Shown here one piece after another: positions 40,000 through 49,325 of a DNA stretch of 49,388 nucleotides (position 1 is the first letter of the stretch; each line of letters opens with the position of its first letter). The DNA lies in the NCBI RefSeq assembly GCF_001431465.1, contig NZ_LDJJ01000023.1, positions 1 through 49,388 on the forward strand. Direction: 5' to 3'. Under the pieces are notes generated by a model. The model was not told where the DNA came from. It searched no databases and was given only the letters and a program-made list of their open reading frames with translations. The stretch comes from Stenotrophomonas terrae. Lineage in GTDB: Bacteria; Pseudomonadota; Gammaproteobacteria; Xanthomonadales; Xanthomonadaceae. The translations under genes were made by a program, and so were the position numbers.

Positions 40000-40721
40000 A
40001 CGAAGACGGCGCGCAGATCCAGCTTGAAGCCAGTTGGAAAGCGCGCATCGGTGATTGGCTGCTGCGTCCGGAGATGCGTGAGCTGTCGGCCTTCCTGCGC
40101 AAGCGCAAGGCGGCCGGTGCGCATGTATTCCCGCCGGGCCCGCAGATTTTCGCCGCCTTCGATGCCACCCCGTTCGAACAGGTGAAGGTGGTGGTGCTGG
40201 GGCAGGACCCGTACCACGGCTACGGCCAGGCCCACGGCCTGAGCTTTTCGGTGATGCCGGATGTGCCGGTGCCGCCATCGCTGCTCAATATCTATAAAGA
40301 GCTTGAGGCCGACCTCGCCATTCCGCGCCCGGACCATGGCTGCCTGCTGCCGTGGGCGCAGCAGGGCGTGCTGCTGCTCAATGCCGTGCTGACGGTGGAA
40401 GAGGGCAAGGCCGGTGCGCATCAACGCCGTGGCTGGGAGGGTTTCACCGACCATGTGGTCGATGTGCTCAACCGCGAGCGCGAAGGCCTGGTGTTCCTGT
40501 TGTGGGGCGCCTATGCCCAGCAGAAGGGCAAGGTCATCGATACCGGCCGCCATCGCGTGCTGAAGGCCCCGCATCCGTCGCCATTGTCGGCGCACCGGGG
40601 CTTTCTGGGCTGCCGGCATTTCTCGCAGACCAACGACTACCTGGCCCGCCGTGGGCAGGCGCGGATTGACTGGCGGTTGCCGGCCCGGGCAGACCTGCAG
40701 CTGGCCCCTGCTGGCAGCTGA
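39996..40721 (+). CDS. ung: uracil-DNA glycosylase
   Basis: 241 aa from a GTG start that overlaps the response regulator stop (GTGA). Family 1 UDG: the water-activating loop GQDPYHG holds Asp71, the uracil pocket Phe is in GLSFSV, and the Leu-intercalation loop [11 protein letters not shown] holds the catalytic His. It removes uracil from DNA in base excision repair. Its translation depends on the regulator gene upstream, which is unusual for ung. Confidence 0.96.
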   Translation: MNEDGAQIQLEASWKARIGDWLLRPEMRELSAFLRKRKAAGAHVFPPGPQIFAAFDATPFEQVKVVVLGQDPYHGYGQAHGLSFSVMPDVPVPPSLLNIYKELEADLAIPRPDHGCLLPWAQQGVLLLNAVLTVEEGKAGAHQRRGWEGFTDHVVDVLNREREGLVFLLWGAYAQQKGKVIDTGRHRVLKAPHPSPLSAHRGFLGCRHFSQTNDYLARRGQARIDWRLPARADLQLAPAGS

Positions 40722-40845
40722 ATTTCCTTGATCCCTGTCATATCGCGGTGACCTTGGCTTTGCTACCTTGGCCGTCCTTGGAATGCCTACGTTGCTGTCG
40801 CCTATTCAGGTTTGACCCCGGGTTTGCTGACAAAAACAGAACGCT

Positions 40846-40873
40846 GGAACTTTTTCTGTACCGAGCAGTCCAA
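40846..40873 (+). promoter_or_regulatory. sigma-E-like promoter of rpoH
   Basis: GGAACTT at 40846-40852, a 15-base spacer, and GTCCAA at 40868-40873 closely resemble the E. coli sigma-E promoter (GGAACTT, about 15-16 bases, TCTGA/TCAAA). The predicted start of RNA is about 20 bases before the rpoH ATG. E. coli rpoH also has a sigma-E promoter. Prediction from sequence only. Confidence 0.6.
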
Positions 40874-40899
40874 TAGTTCGACTGCTAAGATGAGGTCCT

Positions 40900-41775
40900 A
40901 TGAACCTGAACACCTCTACTGCCCTTGTGGCAAACAATCTCCCGATTCCCAGTGCGCTCGGTTCGCTGGACGCCTACATCGGTGCCGTGCACCAGATCCC
41001 GGTGCTGTCGGTCGATGAGGAGCAGGAACTGTCGCGTCGTTTCCGTGACGAGCAGGATCTGCACGCCGCACGTGAGCTGGTGCATTCGCACCTGCGCTTC
41101 GTGGTGCACGTGGCCCGCGGTTACAACGGCTACGGCCTGCAGCTGGGCGACCTGATCCAGGAAGGCAACATCGGCCTGATGAAGGCGGTCAAGCGCTTCG
41201 ACCCGGATATGGGCGTGCGCCTGGTGTCCTTCGCGGTGCATTGGATCCGTGCCGAGATGCACGAGTTCATCCTCAAGAACTGGCGCATCGTCAAGGTCGC
41301 CACGACCAAGGCGCAGCGCAAGTTGTTCTTCAACCTGCGCAAGTCCAAGACCCGCCTGGGCTGGATGAACGCCGCCGAGGTCAGCGCGGTTGCCAAGGAT
41401 CTGAACGTCTCCGAGCGTGAAGTGATGGAGATGGAATCGCGTCTGTCCGGCCGTGACATCGGTTTCGATGCGCCGTCCGATGACGACGACGATCATGCGC
41501 CGCCGTCGCCGGCTGCGTACCTGGTCGCACGCGATGAAGATCCGTCGCAGGCCTATGAGCGAGAGGACAGCGAAGACAACCAGCTGAGCCTGCTGCGCGA
41601 AGGCCTGGCCAAGCTCGACCAGCGTTCGCGCGACATCATCGCCCGCCGTTGGTTGGATGCCGACAGTAAGGTGACGCTGCAGGAGCTGGCAGATGAGTAC
41701 GGCGTATCGGCCGAGCGCATCCGCCAGATCGAAGCCAACGCGCTGAAGAAGATGAAGGCATTGTTCGCCGCCTGA
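40900..41775 (+). CDS. rpoH: RNA polymerase heat-shock sigma factor RpoH (sigma-32)
   Basis: 291 aa. Sigma region 2 (LRFVVHVARGYNGYGLQLGD; WIRAEMHEFILKNWRI), the RpoH box QRKLFFNLR at 139-147 that separates RpoH from RpoD/RpoS, and the region 4 HTH (VTLQELADEYGVSAERIRQI). An acidic DDDDD stretch lies just after the box region. ATG with GAGG upstream. Controls heat-shock chaperone and protease genes. A sigma-E-like promoter lies directly upstream and an intrinsic terminator directly downstream. Confidence 0.97.
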   Translation: MNLNTSTALVANNLPIPSALGSLDAYIGAVHQIPVLSVDEEQELSRRFRDEQDLHAARELVHSHLRFVVHVARGYNGYGLQLGDLIQEGNIGLMKAVKRFDPDMGVRLVSFAVHWIRAEMHEFILKNWRIVKVATTKAQRKLFFNLRKSKTRLGWMNAAEVSAVAKDLNVSEREVMEMESRLSGRDIGFDAPSDDDDDHAPPSPAAYLVARDEDPSQAYEREDSEDNQLSLLREGLAKLDQRSRDIIARRWLDADSKVTLQELADEYGVSAERIRQIEANALKKMKALFAA

Positions 41776-41798
41776 GCAAGGCCGCAACGATGAAAGCC

Positions 41799-41829
41799 AA
41801 AGGCCCGGGGAAACCCGGGCCTTTGTTGT
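41799..41829 (+). terminator. intrinsic terminator of rpoH
   Basis: AAAGGCCCGGG-GAAA-CCCGGGCCTTT forms an 11-bp stem followed by GTTGTG. It lies 24 bp past the stop. Confidence 0.88.
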
Positions 41830-42161
41830 GTAGTGCCGAGCCATGCTCGGCAGGGGCCTTATCCAAGGCGCATAGTTGCCGGTAAAGCCCAGCCGAGCAT
41901 GGCTCGGCTCTACAAGGGCTGCGCCGATATCATTCCGAAGGGCCGGCAATCGGTAGTGCCGAGCCATGCTCGGCAGGAGCGTCATGCACGAACCTGCCGC
42001 TGCCGGTAAAGCCCAGCCGAGCATGGCTCGGCTCTACAGGGGATGCGCCGATATCATTCCGAAGGGCCAGTAATCGGTAGTGCCGAGCCATGCTCGGCAG
42101 GGGTTTTATGCAGGGCTCATCGTTGCCGGTAACGCCCCTGCCGAGCATGGCTCGGCACTAC
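41830..42161. repeat. tandem array of three SMAG inverted pairs, about 124-bp period
   Basis: GTAG-first copies at 41830, 41953 and 42077 alternate with inverted copies at 41890-41913, 42014-42037 and 42138-42161. The sequence between pairs (CGCCGATATCATTCCGAAGG) is repeated almost exactly, so the array arose by duplication of a whole 124-bp dimer unit. It lies between the rpoH terminator and the GFA gene. No gene. Confidence 0.92.
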
Positions 42162-42222
42162 GGGTGATCGCGCGTGGCTTTCCCGTGTAAATTCGGCATT
42201 CCTCTTTCCGCCGGAGCTGACC

Positions 42223-42624
42223 ATGAAAGGAAACTGCCTGTGTGGTGCTGTCGAAGTGATCGCCAATGACAGTTCCGAGATTGGCCTTTGCCACTGCAGC
42301 ATGTGCCGGCGTTGGTCGGGCGGTCCGTTGTTCGCGGTGCATTGCGATACGCAGGTGCAGGTGCTCGGCGACACCGTCAAAACCTATCGCTCCTCGGACT
42401 GGGCTGAGCGCGGCTTCTGCGGGCAATGCGGTACGCACCTGTATTACCGGCTGGTGCCGGATGGCGAATACTTCGTGCCGGCCGGCGTGTTCCAGGATCA
42501 CAGCTTCGCGCTTGCCAGCCAGATCTTCATCGACGAGAAACCGCCGTACTACGACCTGGCCAACCAGACGCCGATGCTGACCGGACGCGAAGTATTCGAA
42601 CAGTTCGCCAACGGCAGCAGCTGA
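42223..42624 (+). CDS. GFA (glutathione-dependent formaldehyde-activating) family zinc protein
   Basis: 133 aa with the full cysteine set of the GFA/CENP-V fold: Cys5 and Cys7 (CLC), Cys23, Cys25 and Cys28 (CHCSMC), Cys66 and Cys69 (CGQC). Start at 42223 with CGGAG upstream. Founding members bind glutathione and formaldehyde, but most homologues have no proven activity. Convergent with the NADH dehydrogenase gene, 21 bp away. Confidence 0.9.
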   Translation: MKGNCLCGAVEVIANDSSEIGLCHCSMCRRWSGGPLFAVHCDTQVQVLGDTVKTYRSSDWAERGFCGQCGTHLYYRLVPDGEYFVPAGVFQDHSFALASQIFIDEKPPYYDLANQTPMLTGREVFEQFANGSS

Positions 42625-42645
42625 CCGTTGGCGAGCTGACGCGGA

Positions 42646-43926
42646 TCAGCCAGCGGGCTCCTTGCCATCGCCCTCGTCGGCATCGCCGAGGATGATGCGC
42701 GCGCTGCGCTGGTAGCTCCAATACGCCACTGCCCAGTTCAGCAGCACCACCAGCCGGTTGCGGAAACCGATCAGGAAGAACACGTGCGCGGCCAGCCAGA
42801 ACCACCACGCCAGCAGGCCTGACAGCTGCAGTTTGCCGACGTGGACGATGGCCGCCATGCGGCCGATGGTGGCCAGGTTGCCCTGGTCGTTGTAACGGAA
42901 CGCGGCCGGCGCCGGCTTGCCGGCAAGACGGGCGCTGATCACCTGCGCCACGTACTTGCCCATCTGCTTGGCCGCCGGCGCCACCCCGGGCACCGGCCGG
43001 CCATTGGCCTGGGTCAGTGCGACCAGGTCGCCACCGACGAAGATCTCCGGATGGCCAGGGACGCTGAGATCCGGCTCGACCAGCACGCGGCCGGCGCGGT
43101 CCAGCGGCACGTCCAGGGTGCGCGCCAGCGGTGAGGCGGCCACACCGGCGGCCCACACCACCGTGCGTGCCGGCACATGCGTGTCGCCGAGCTGGAAGCC
43201 CTGTCCGTCGATATGGCTGACGGGGGTGCCGGTGAGCACTTCCACGCCCAGCTTTTCCAGCTGGCGGCGTGCCTTCAAGGACAGCGCTTCCGGGAACGAG
43301 GACAGCACGCGCGGCCCGGCTTCCACCAGCCGCACCTTGGCATCGGCCGGGTTGATGTGGCGGAACTCGTTCTTCAGCGTGTGGCGGGCGATTTCGGCCA
43401 GGGTACCGGCCAGCTCCACCCCGGTGGGGCCACCGCCGACGATGGCGAAGCTCAGCCATGCCGCGCGCTTGGCCGGGTCGGATTCGGCCTCGGCGCGTTC
43501 GAACGCCAGCAGCAGCTTGCGGCGCAAGTAGAGCGCGTCATCCAGGGTCTTCAGACCGGGCGCATCGCCGGCCCATTCGTCGTGGCCGAAATAGGCGTGG
43601 GTGGCGCCGCTGGCGAGCAGCAGCATGTCGTAGCCGAGCTGGCTGCCGTCGCCGAGCTGCAGCTGCCTGGTGTTTTTGTCGATGACGGTCACCTCGCCCA
43701 GGCGGACCTCGACGTTGCGCTGCTTGCCAAGGATATGGCGCAGCGGCGCGGCGATATCCGGCGCCGACAAGCCGGCCGTGGCCACCTGGTAGAGCAGGGG
43801 CTGGAACAGATGGTGATTGCGGCGGTCGACCAGGGTGATGCGCAATGGCGCATCGGCCAGCGCACGGCTGGCCCAGAGCCCGGCGAAACCACCGCCGACG
43901 ACGACAAGATGCGGGTGTTGCGGCAT
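42646..43926 (-). CDS. ndh: type II NADH dehydrogenase (NAD(P)/FAD oxidoreductase)
   Basis: 426 aa from ATG at 43926 with CGGAG upstream; an earlier start at 43959 is less likely. N-terminal FAD dinucleotide fold VVVGGGFAG (8-16), NADH fold FAIVGGGPTGVELAG, second FAD motif GRVLVEPDLSVPGHPEIFVGGD, and QMGKYVAQ. The C-terminal region has amphipathic and hydrophobic segments (LLAWWFWLAAHVFFLIGFRN) that anchor it to the inner membrane. It passes electrons from NADH to quinone without pumping protons. Confidence 0.92.
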   Translation of the reverse strand: MPQHPHLVVVGGGFAGLWASRALADAPLRITLVDRRNHHLFQPLLYQVATAGLSAPDIAAPLRHILGKQRNVEVRLGEVTVIDKNTRQLQLGDGSQLGYDMLLLASGATHAYFGHDEWAGDAPGLKTLDDALYLRRKLLLAFERAEAESDPAKRAAWLSFAIVGGGPTGVELAGTLAEIARHTLKNEFRHINPADAKVRLVEAGPRVLSSFPEALSLKARRQLEKLGVEVLTGTPVSHIDGQGFQLGDTHVPARTVVWAAGVAASPLARTLDVPLDRAGRVLVEPDLSVPGHPEIFVGGDLVALTQANGRPVPGVAPAAKQMGKYVAQVISARLAGKPAPAAFRYNDQGNLATIGRMAAIVHVGKLQLSGLLAWWFWLAAHVFFLIGFRNRLVVLLNWAVAYWSYQRSARIILGDADEGDGKEPAG

Positions 43927-44053
43927 GACGTACTCCGGTGGGGCCGGTGAACCGGCCATGGGGGCGGGTTGTCAGCTGGCATCATCGCATTGATGTGCTT
44001 TGAAACAGCGATGACCGATACTGGCACTCAGCTTGTCGCCATGGAGTTGCCCC

Positions 44054-44890
44054 GTGTCTGAGCCTGAGAAGCGCATCGCGCTGTTGATCGATGCCGATAA
44101 CGCGCCGTCGTCGAAGATTGACGACATCCTTGTGGAAGTGGCTGCCTTTGGCGTTGCCAACGTGCGCCGCGCTTATGGTGACTGGAAGAACCCGCGGCTG
44201 AAGGGCTGGGAAAGCGTGCTGCACGAGTTCGCGATCCGGCCGATCCAGCAGTTCGCCTATTCCAAGGGCAAGAACGCCTCGGACATGGCGATGGTGGTCG
44301 ATGCGATGGACCTGCTGTACGCGCGCAACCTCGACGGTTTTGCGATTGTCTCCAGCGATGCCGACTTCACCCCGCTGGTGATGCGCATCCTTACTGACGG
44401 TTTGAAGGTGTACGGCTTTGGCCAGCAGAAGACACCACTGGCCTTCGTCAATGCCTGCTCGAAGTTCATCTATCTGGAGGCGCTGGGCAATGCGCCTGCG
44501 GAGGCGGCCGAGCCTGCCGCCAGCGCCGCGCCGGCAAGCAGTGAACCGGTAAGCAGCGAGCCGGCAAGTAGCGAGCCGACAGGCAGTGAATCGGCGGAGT
44601 CACCTGCAGCACCGATCACTCCGCGCACTGCCAATGAGCTGCGCGGCGATACCCGCCTGCTCAACCTGCTGCGCGGTGCGGTGGATGCGGTGGCCGACGA
44701 GCAGGGTTGGGCGCTGCTGAGCGCGGTAGGCAACCAGATTGCCAACCGTGCCTCGTTTGATTCGCGCAACTATGGTTATCGCAAGCTGAGCGACCTCATC
44801 GCCGCGACTGGTCTGTTCGAGGTCAAGCGCGCCGGCAAGGCATCGGCGGTACGCGCGCTGCCCCGCAAGGGCGCGCGTGATGAAACCTGA
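44054..44890 (+). CDS. NYN-domain nuclease with OST-HTH (LOTUS) domain
   Basis: 278 aa from GTG at 44054 (GGAG seven bases upstream); an in-frame TTG at 44033 is less likely. The N-terminal NYN/PIN-like domain has acidic residues in LLIDADN (Asp13, Asp15), NASDMAMVVDAMD and SSDADF, expected to bind metal for RNA cleavage. A disordered linker with repeated SSEP units (about 155-185) leads to an OST-HTH domain (LLNLLRGAVDAVADEQGWAL; YGYRKLSDLIAATGLFEV) that binds RNA. Stop lies 17 bp before the GST start, so the two are probably cotranscribed. Confidence 0.9.
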   Translation: MSEPEKRIALLIDADNAPSSKIDDILVEVAAFGVANVRRAYGDWKNPRLKGWESVLHEFAIRPIQQFAYSKGKNASDMAMVVDAMDLLYARNLDGFAIVSSDADFTPLVMRILTDGLKVYGFGQQKTPLAFVNACSKFIYLEALGNAPAEAAEPAASAAPASSEPVSSEPASSEPTGSESAESPAAPITPRTANELRGDTRLLNLLRGAVDAVADEQGWALLSAVGNQIANRASFDSRNYGYRKLSDLIAATGLFEVKRAGKASAVRALPRKGARDET

Positions 44891-44906
44891 TGGAAGGAGT
44901 GACCGA

Positions 44907-45527
44907 ATGTTGAAGATCTGGGGCCGGCGCAATTCCAGCAATGTGCGCAAGGTGCTGTGGTGTGCCGAGGAGATCGGCTTGCCGTATGAATCCATTGAAG
45001 TGGGCGGCGCGTTTGGTGGCACGCAGAGCGCCGAATACCGCGCGATGAATCCCAATGGCCTGGTGCCGGTGATCGAGGATCATGGCCTGCCGGTTTGGGA
45101 ATCCAACGCCATCGTCCGCTACCTGAGTGCGCGCTATGCCTTGGACGTGCTGTATCCGGCCGACCCGGTCGAGCGTGCACGCAGCGAGCAATGGATGGAT
45201 TGGACCACGTCGAGTTTTGCGGTGGCGTTCCGCGATCTGTTCTGGGGCGTGCTGCGCACCGCACCGGCGGACCGTGACGAGGCGCGCATCGCAGCGGCCC
45301 TGCTGCGCTGTGGTGAGTTGCTGACGCTCGCTGACGCGGCACTGGCCGAGCAACCGTGGCTGTCTGGCGAACGTTTCGCGATGGGTGATATTCCGTTGGG
45401 GTCGTTTATTTACGCCTGGTTTGAAATGCCGATCCAACGCCCGGAGCTGCCGCATCTGGCGGCGTGGTATGCGCGGCTGCAGCAGCGGCCTGCGTACCGG
45501 AAGGGAGTCATGACGGCGTTGACGTGA
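44907..45527 (+). CDS. glutathione S-transferase family protein
   Basis: 206 aa from ATG at 44907, with GGAAGGAG upstream. Thioredoxin-fold N-terminal domain with RRNSSNVRKVLW (possible catalytic Ser in the SSN turn), the cis-Pro in GLVPVIED, and the glutathione-binding ESNAIVRYL. The C-terminal helical domain includes LADAALAEQPWLSGERFAMG (N-capping region). Cytosolic. Substrate unknown. Confidence 0.9.
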   Translation: MLKIWGRRNSSNVRKVLWCAEEIGLPYESIEVGGAFGGTQSAEYRAMNPNGLVPVIEDHGLPVWESNAIVRYLSARYALDVLYPADPVERARSEQWMDWTTSSFAVAFRDLFWGVLRTAPADRDEARIAAALLRCGELLTLADAALAEQPWLSGERFAMGDIPLGSFIYAWFEMPIQRPELPHLAAWYARLQQRPAYRKGVMTALT

Positions 45528-46003
<476 letters not shown>

Positions 46004-46036
46004 AAAAAGCCGCGCTGTTGCCAGCGCGGCTTTTCA
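46004..46036 (-). terminator. intrinsic terminator of TonB-dependent receptor
   Basis: GCCGCGCTG-TTGC-CAGCGCGGC is a 9-bp stem; on the minus strand it is followed by TTTTTCTTT. It lies 34 bp past the receptor stop, with A-rich sequence on the other side. Confidence 0.9.
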
Positions 46037-46070
46037 TTGGCTCCGTGCACTGGGCACGGGTACAGCAGTC

Positions 46071-49000
46071 TTAGAACTTCCAGTTCACGCCGAAATAGAC
46101 CACACGGCCCGCGTAACCGTTGGAGTAGAAACGGGCCTTGGTGTCGTTGCCCAGATGGGTGCGCGTCTCTTCCTTGGTCAGGTTCAACACCGAGGCACTC
46201 AGGCTCAACGCCGGGGTGATGTTGTAGGCGGCGTTCAGATCGATCTGCTGGTAGGGCTCCTGGTAGAGGTTCAGACCGCTGACCAGGCCCTGCACCACTT
46301 CGCCGCGGCGGTTCCACGAGGCACGCAGCAGCAACTTTTCAACTTCATAGAACACGGTGAAGTTGGCCTGGTTCTCGGCGCTGCCAACCAGCGGTGACTT
46401 GCCGATCGCGGTGCCGTCTTCCAGGGTGATCGCCGCTTCGTTGGTGTCGTTCCAGGTGTAGTTCGCCTGGAAGCCCAGGCCGAAATCCAGCGTGTGCTGG
46501 GCGTAGAACTCCAGGCCCTGCGACACCGCATCACGACCACCGGCGGTGGTGGAGTAGTTCTGCACCACCACGCTCTGACCGCCAACGTTCTGGGTGACGT
46601 CCTGCACCACCGGTACCGAGAAGTTGCTGACGTCCTTGCGGAACAGGCCCAGGCCCAGCACCGAGCCGGGCTGGAAGTACCACTCCACGCCGATGTCGTA
46701 CTGGGTGGCCTTGTAGGCTTCCAGGTTCTTGTTGCTGCCCGAGCCGTACCAGCCCTGCTCACTGGCGCCGCCGGTGAGGCGGCGGTCGTTGACGTATTCG
46801 GGGCTGAAGTACTCCAGGCTGCCCGGTGCGGCGATGTTGTTGTAACTCGGGCGCGCGATCACCTTGGAGGCCGCCGCACGCAGCAGCAGGTTGTCGGTCA
46901 GGTCATAGGCCAGGTTGAAGCTGGGCAGCACGTCGGTGTAGCTGCGGTCCAGGCCGGTGACCGCGAACGACTCCACGCGCGCTTCGCTGTCGGAGAGGCG
47001 CCAATAGCCTTCGGTGCCGCAGTAGGTGCGTGCCGGTGCGCCGCCGGGTACCGCCGCGCCGGCCTGGCAGGCCAGCGGGTTGCCGTTGGCGTCGTCGTAG
47101 AAGTAGTCGTTGTACGAGGTGACTTTGTCGGTGGAATCAGCGTGTTGGCGGGTGCTGACCACACGCACGCCGACGTTGCCGCGCAGGCGCTCGGTGCGGA
47201 AATTGGCCTGCAGGTAGGTCGAGTAGATCTTTTCGTCCACGTTGTAGACGAAGTTGTCCTCGTTGCGGGTCTGCATGCCGCCGTAGGTCTTGTTGAGATA
47301 CGAGATGTAGGCCGGGTAGTTGATGGCCGGGAACGCGCTTGAATTGATACCGCCAGCCAGGTTGCCCATGCCGTAGATGAAGTCGGGCGAGAACTGCAGG
47401 GCGGTGTCGTTGCAGCCGCCGTTCCAGTAGCGGTTCTCGTAGTCGCTGGCATCGGTGCCGGGGCAGGCCCAGTAGCTGTTGCCGGTGCTGCGGTGGATGC
47501 CGCCGTCACGGTACTTGACGCCAAACTGCAGCGATTCCAGGAAGCCGGAGTCGTTGTGCCAGGTGGTATCGATCTGGGCGTACTTCTGCTCGTTGGTGTT
47601 GCGGGTCCATGACGAGCCGGTGGAGCCGAGGTCAACCTGCAGGATGCCGTTCTTCAGGTTCTGCATCAGTTCCGGCGAGAACGCCATCGACGGCGTGCCG
47701 GTCAGGTTCCAGGAGCTGGCCAGGTTGCCCAGGTTCCAGCTGCCGTCCGCATTCTGGCTGCGCGGCTTGAGCGGTACCGAGAACTGCAGCGACGGGCCGC
47801 CCTTGGCCCAGGTGCGCCCGCCCTTGAAGGCGATGTCGACCGACTCGCCGCGCCATTCGGCGGAGAAATCGGCGGTCTGCGACAGTGCCTTTTCCAGGTT
47901 GTAGCTGCCGGTGATCTGCGGGGTGGGGATGGTGCAGTCGTCCGAGCCCCAGCCACCCGGCGCCATGCCGCCGGCGGCAGCGTCGTCTTCGCTGCAATAG
48001 TAGGTCTTGCCGGGGTGCTTGCTGTAGTCGGCGCCGGTGACGATGGTGCCACTCGGGTCCATGGTCAGCCCGTCGAGCAGGCGCCCGCCGGCCCAGTTGC
48101 CGTCGCCCCAATAGCGGGCGATATTCCATTCCGGCACCTTGATGGTGTGGGTCTGGGAGTCCTGCGACAGGTCGAAGCGGAAGTAGTTCGCGGTCAGGGT
48201 GAGGTTGTCCAGCGGCTTGAACTGGAGGGTTATCTGGCCGCCCTTGCGCTCGCGTTCCTCCTCCGTGACATCGAGGTTCACCGAGGTCGGCATCATGAAG
48301 CCGGTGTAGTACTTGCCGTTCTGGTCGTAGAAGCCGGTACCGCCCCACCAGTTGGAATTGAAGTCGGAGGGGTTGCCGTGGACGTCAACCGCGGTGCCGC
48401 CTTCGTCACGGCCATACCAGGACCAGCCTTCGGTGCTGGCGCCCATGGTGCGGGTGGTGCGCTTCTGGTCGGTATAACCGACGAACACGCCGAAGCGCTC
48501 GTCCTTGTCATGCCACGAGTACGAGGCGGAAAGCTGGCCGTCGGTCTTCTTGCTGGTGTCGGCCCAGGTGCCTTCAACGGAGACGAAGCCGGTATTGGCT
48601 TCCATGTCCAGCGGGCGGCGCGTGTGCAGGATCACCGTGCCGCCGATGCCGCCTTCGTCGATGCGTGCTTCCGGCGACTTGAACAGCTCGGCGCTGCCCA
48701 GCATGTTCGACGGCAGCAGGGTGTAGTTGAACGAACGGGTGGGGTCGCCGTTGGATTCGGCGGTGGCCACGTAGTTGCCGTTCAACTCGGTAAGGGTCAG
48801 CTCCGAGGACAGGCCGCGCACGCTGACATTTTTACCTTCGCCGCCGTCGCGGGTGATGATCACGCCGGGCACGCGCTGCAGCGCGTCGGCCACGTTCTTG
48901 TCGGGGAATTTGCCGACGTCTTCGGCGGTGATCACCTCGACCACGGCATTGGCGTCGCGCTTCTGCTCAAGGCTTTTTTCGATGGCGTAGCGGTAGCCGG

Positions 49001-49154
49001 TGACGTTGACGCTGTCGAGCGTGGTGGCATCGGTGCTGCTGGTAGTTGCCTGCTGCGCGAACGCAACGCCGGGTACGGCGGCGACGGCAAACAAGGCCAC
49101 GGCAATGGCGGCGGACAAAGCGTCGCGGCCCTGCTTGGGTTTGATCTGTTTCAT
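46071..49154 (-). CDS. TonB-dependent outer-membrane receptor, Xanthomonas/Caulobacter type
   Basis: 1027 aa from ATG at 49154 with a GGAGAGGGAGAG leader. Signal peptide to about residue 33 (VAAVPGVAFAQ). TonB box near LDSVNVTGYR, plug domain with AEDVGKFPDKNVADALQRVP and ITRDGGEGKNVSVRGL, then a 22-strand barrel ending VVYFGVNWKF. The KFPDKN plug motif is typical of the family associated with plant or complex carbohydrate uptake in Xanthomonas and Caulobacter; the ligand here is inference. Upstream genes lie outside the window. Confidence 0.93.
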   Translation of the reverse strand: MKQIKPKQGRDALSAAIAVALFAVAAVPGVAFAQQATTSSTDATTLDSVNVTGYRYAIEKSLEQKRDANAVVEVITAEDVGKFPDKNVADALQRVPGVIITRDGGEGKNVSVRGLSSELTLTELNGNYVATAESNGDPTRSFNYTLLPSNMLGSAELFKSPEARIDEGGIGGTVILHTRRPLDMEANTGFVSVEGTWADTSKKTDGQLSASYSWHDKDERFGVFVGYTDQKRTTRTMGASTEGWSWYGRDEGGTAVDVHGNPSDFNSNWWGGTGFYDQNGKYYTGFMMPTSVNLDVTEEERERKGGQITLQFKPLDNLTLTANYFRFDLSQDSQTHTIKVPEWNIARYWGDGNWAGGRLLDGLTMDPSGTIVTGADYSKHPGKTYYCSEDDAAAGGMAPGGWGSDDCTIPTPQITGSYNLEKALSQTADFSAEWRGESVDIAFKGGRTWAKGGPSLQFSVPLKPRSQNADGSWNLGNLASSWNLTGTPSMAFSPELMQNLKNGILQVDLGSTGSSWTRNTNEQKYAQIDTTWHNDSGFLESLQFGVKYRDGGIHRSTGNSYWACPGTDASDYENRYWNGGCNDTALQFSPDFIYGMGNLAGGINSSAFPAINYPAYISYLNKTYGGMQTRNEDNFVYNVDEKIYSTYLQANFRTERLRGNVGVRVVSTRQHADSTDKVTSYNDYFYDDANGNPLACQAGAAVPGGAPARTYCGTEGYWRLSDSEARVESFAVTGLDRSYTDVLPSFNLAYDLTDNLLLRAAASKVIARPSYNNIAAPGSLEYFSPEYVNDRRLTGGASEQGWYGSGSNKNLEAYKATQYDIGVEWYFQPGSVLGLGLFRKDVSNFSVPVVQDVTQNVGGQSVVVQNYSTTAGGRDAVSQGLEFYAQHTLDFGLGFQANYTWNDTNEAAITLEDGTAIGKSPLVGSAENQANFTVFYEVEKLLLRASWNRRGEVVQGLVSGLNLYQEPYQQIDLNAAYNITPALSLSASVLNLTKEETRTHLGNDTKARFYSNGYAGRVVYFGVNWKF

Positions 49155-49205
49155 TCCACTCTCTCCCTCTCCTGGATTGAATTGTCTGCTGAAACGTTGA
49201 CTTGT

Positions 49206-49325
49206 ATCGATCTAAAAAACCTGTGAAACCGGGGCCTTGTGGTGCGTCCGCTCAAGATCTGCTTGGCGTCTGCCCGGGCTGCCGTTGCCGGGGATCGTGG
49301 GGGTGTCGATTTGGATCGATCTAAA
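49206..49325 (-). promoter_or_regulatory. candidate operator: repeated ATCGATCTAAA upstream of receptor
   Basis: The 11-mer ATCGATCTAAA occurs exactly at 49206-49216 and again at 49315-49325, 109 bp apart, 52 and 161 bp upstream of the receptor start. Each contains the palindrome ATCGAT. Sugar-type receptors in this group are often controlled by LacI-family repressors, so these may be operator half-sites. The rest of the 234-bp upstream region holds no gene. Confidence 0.35.
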
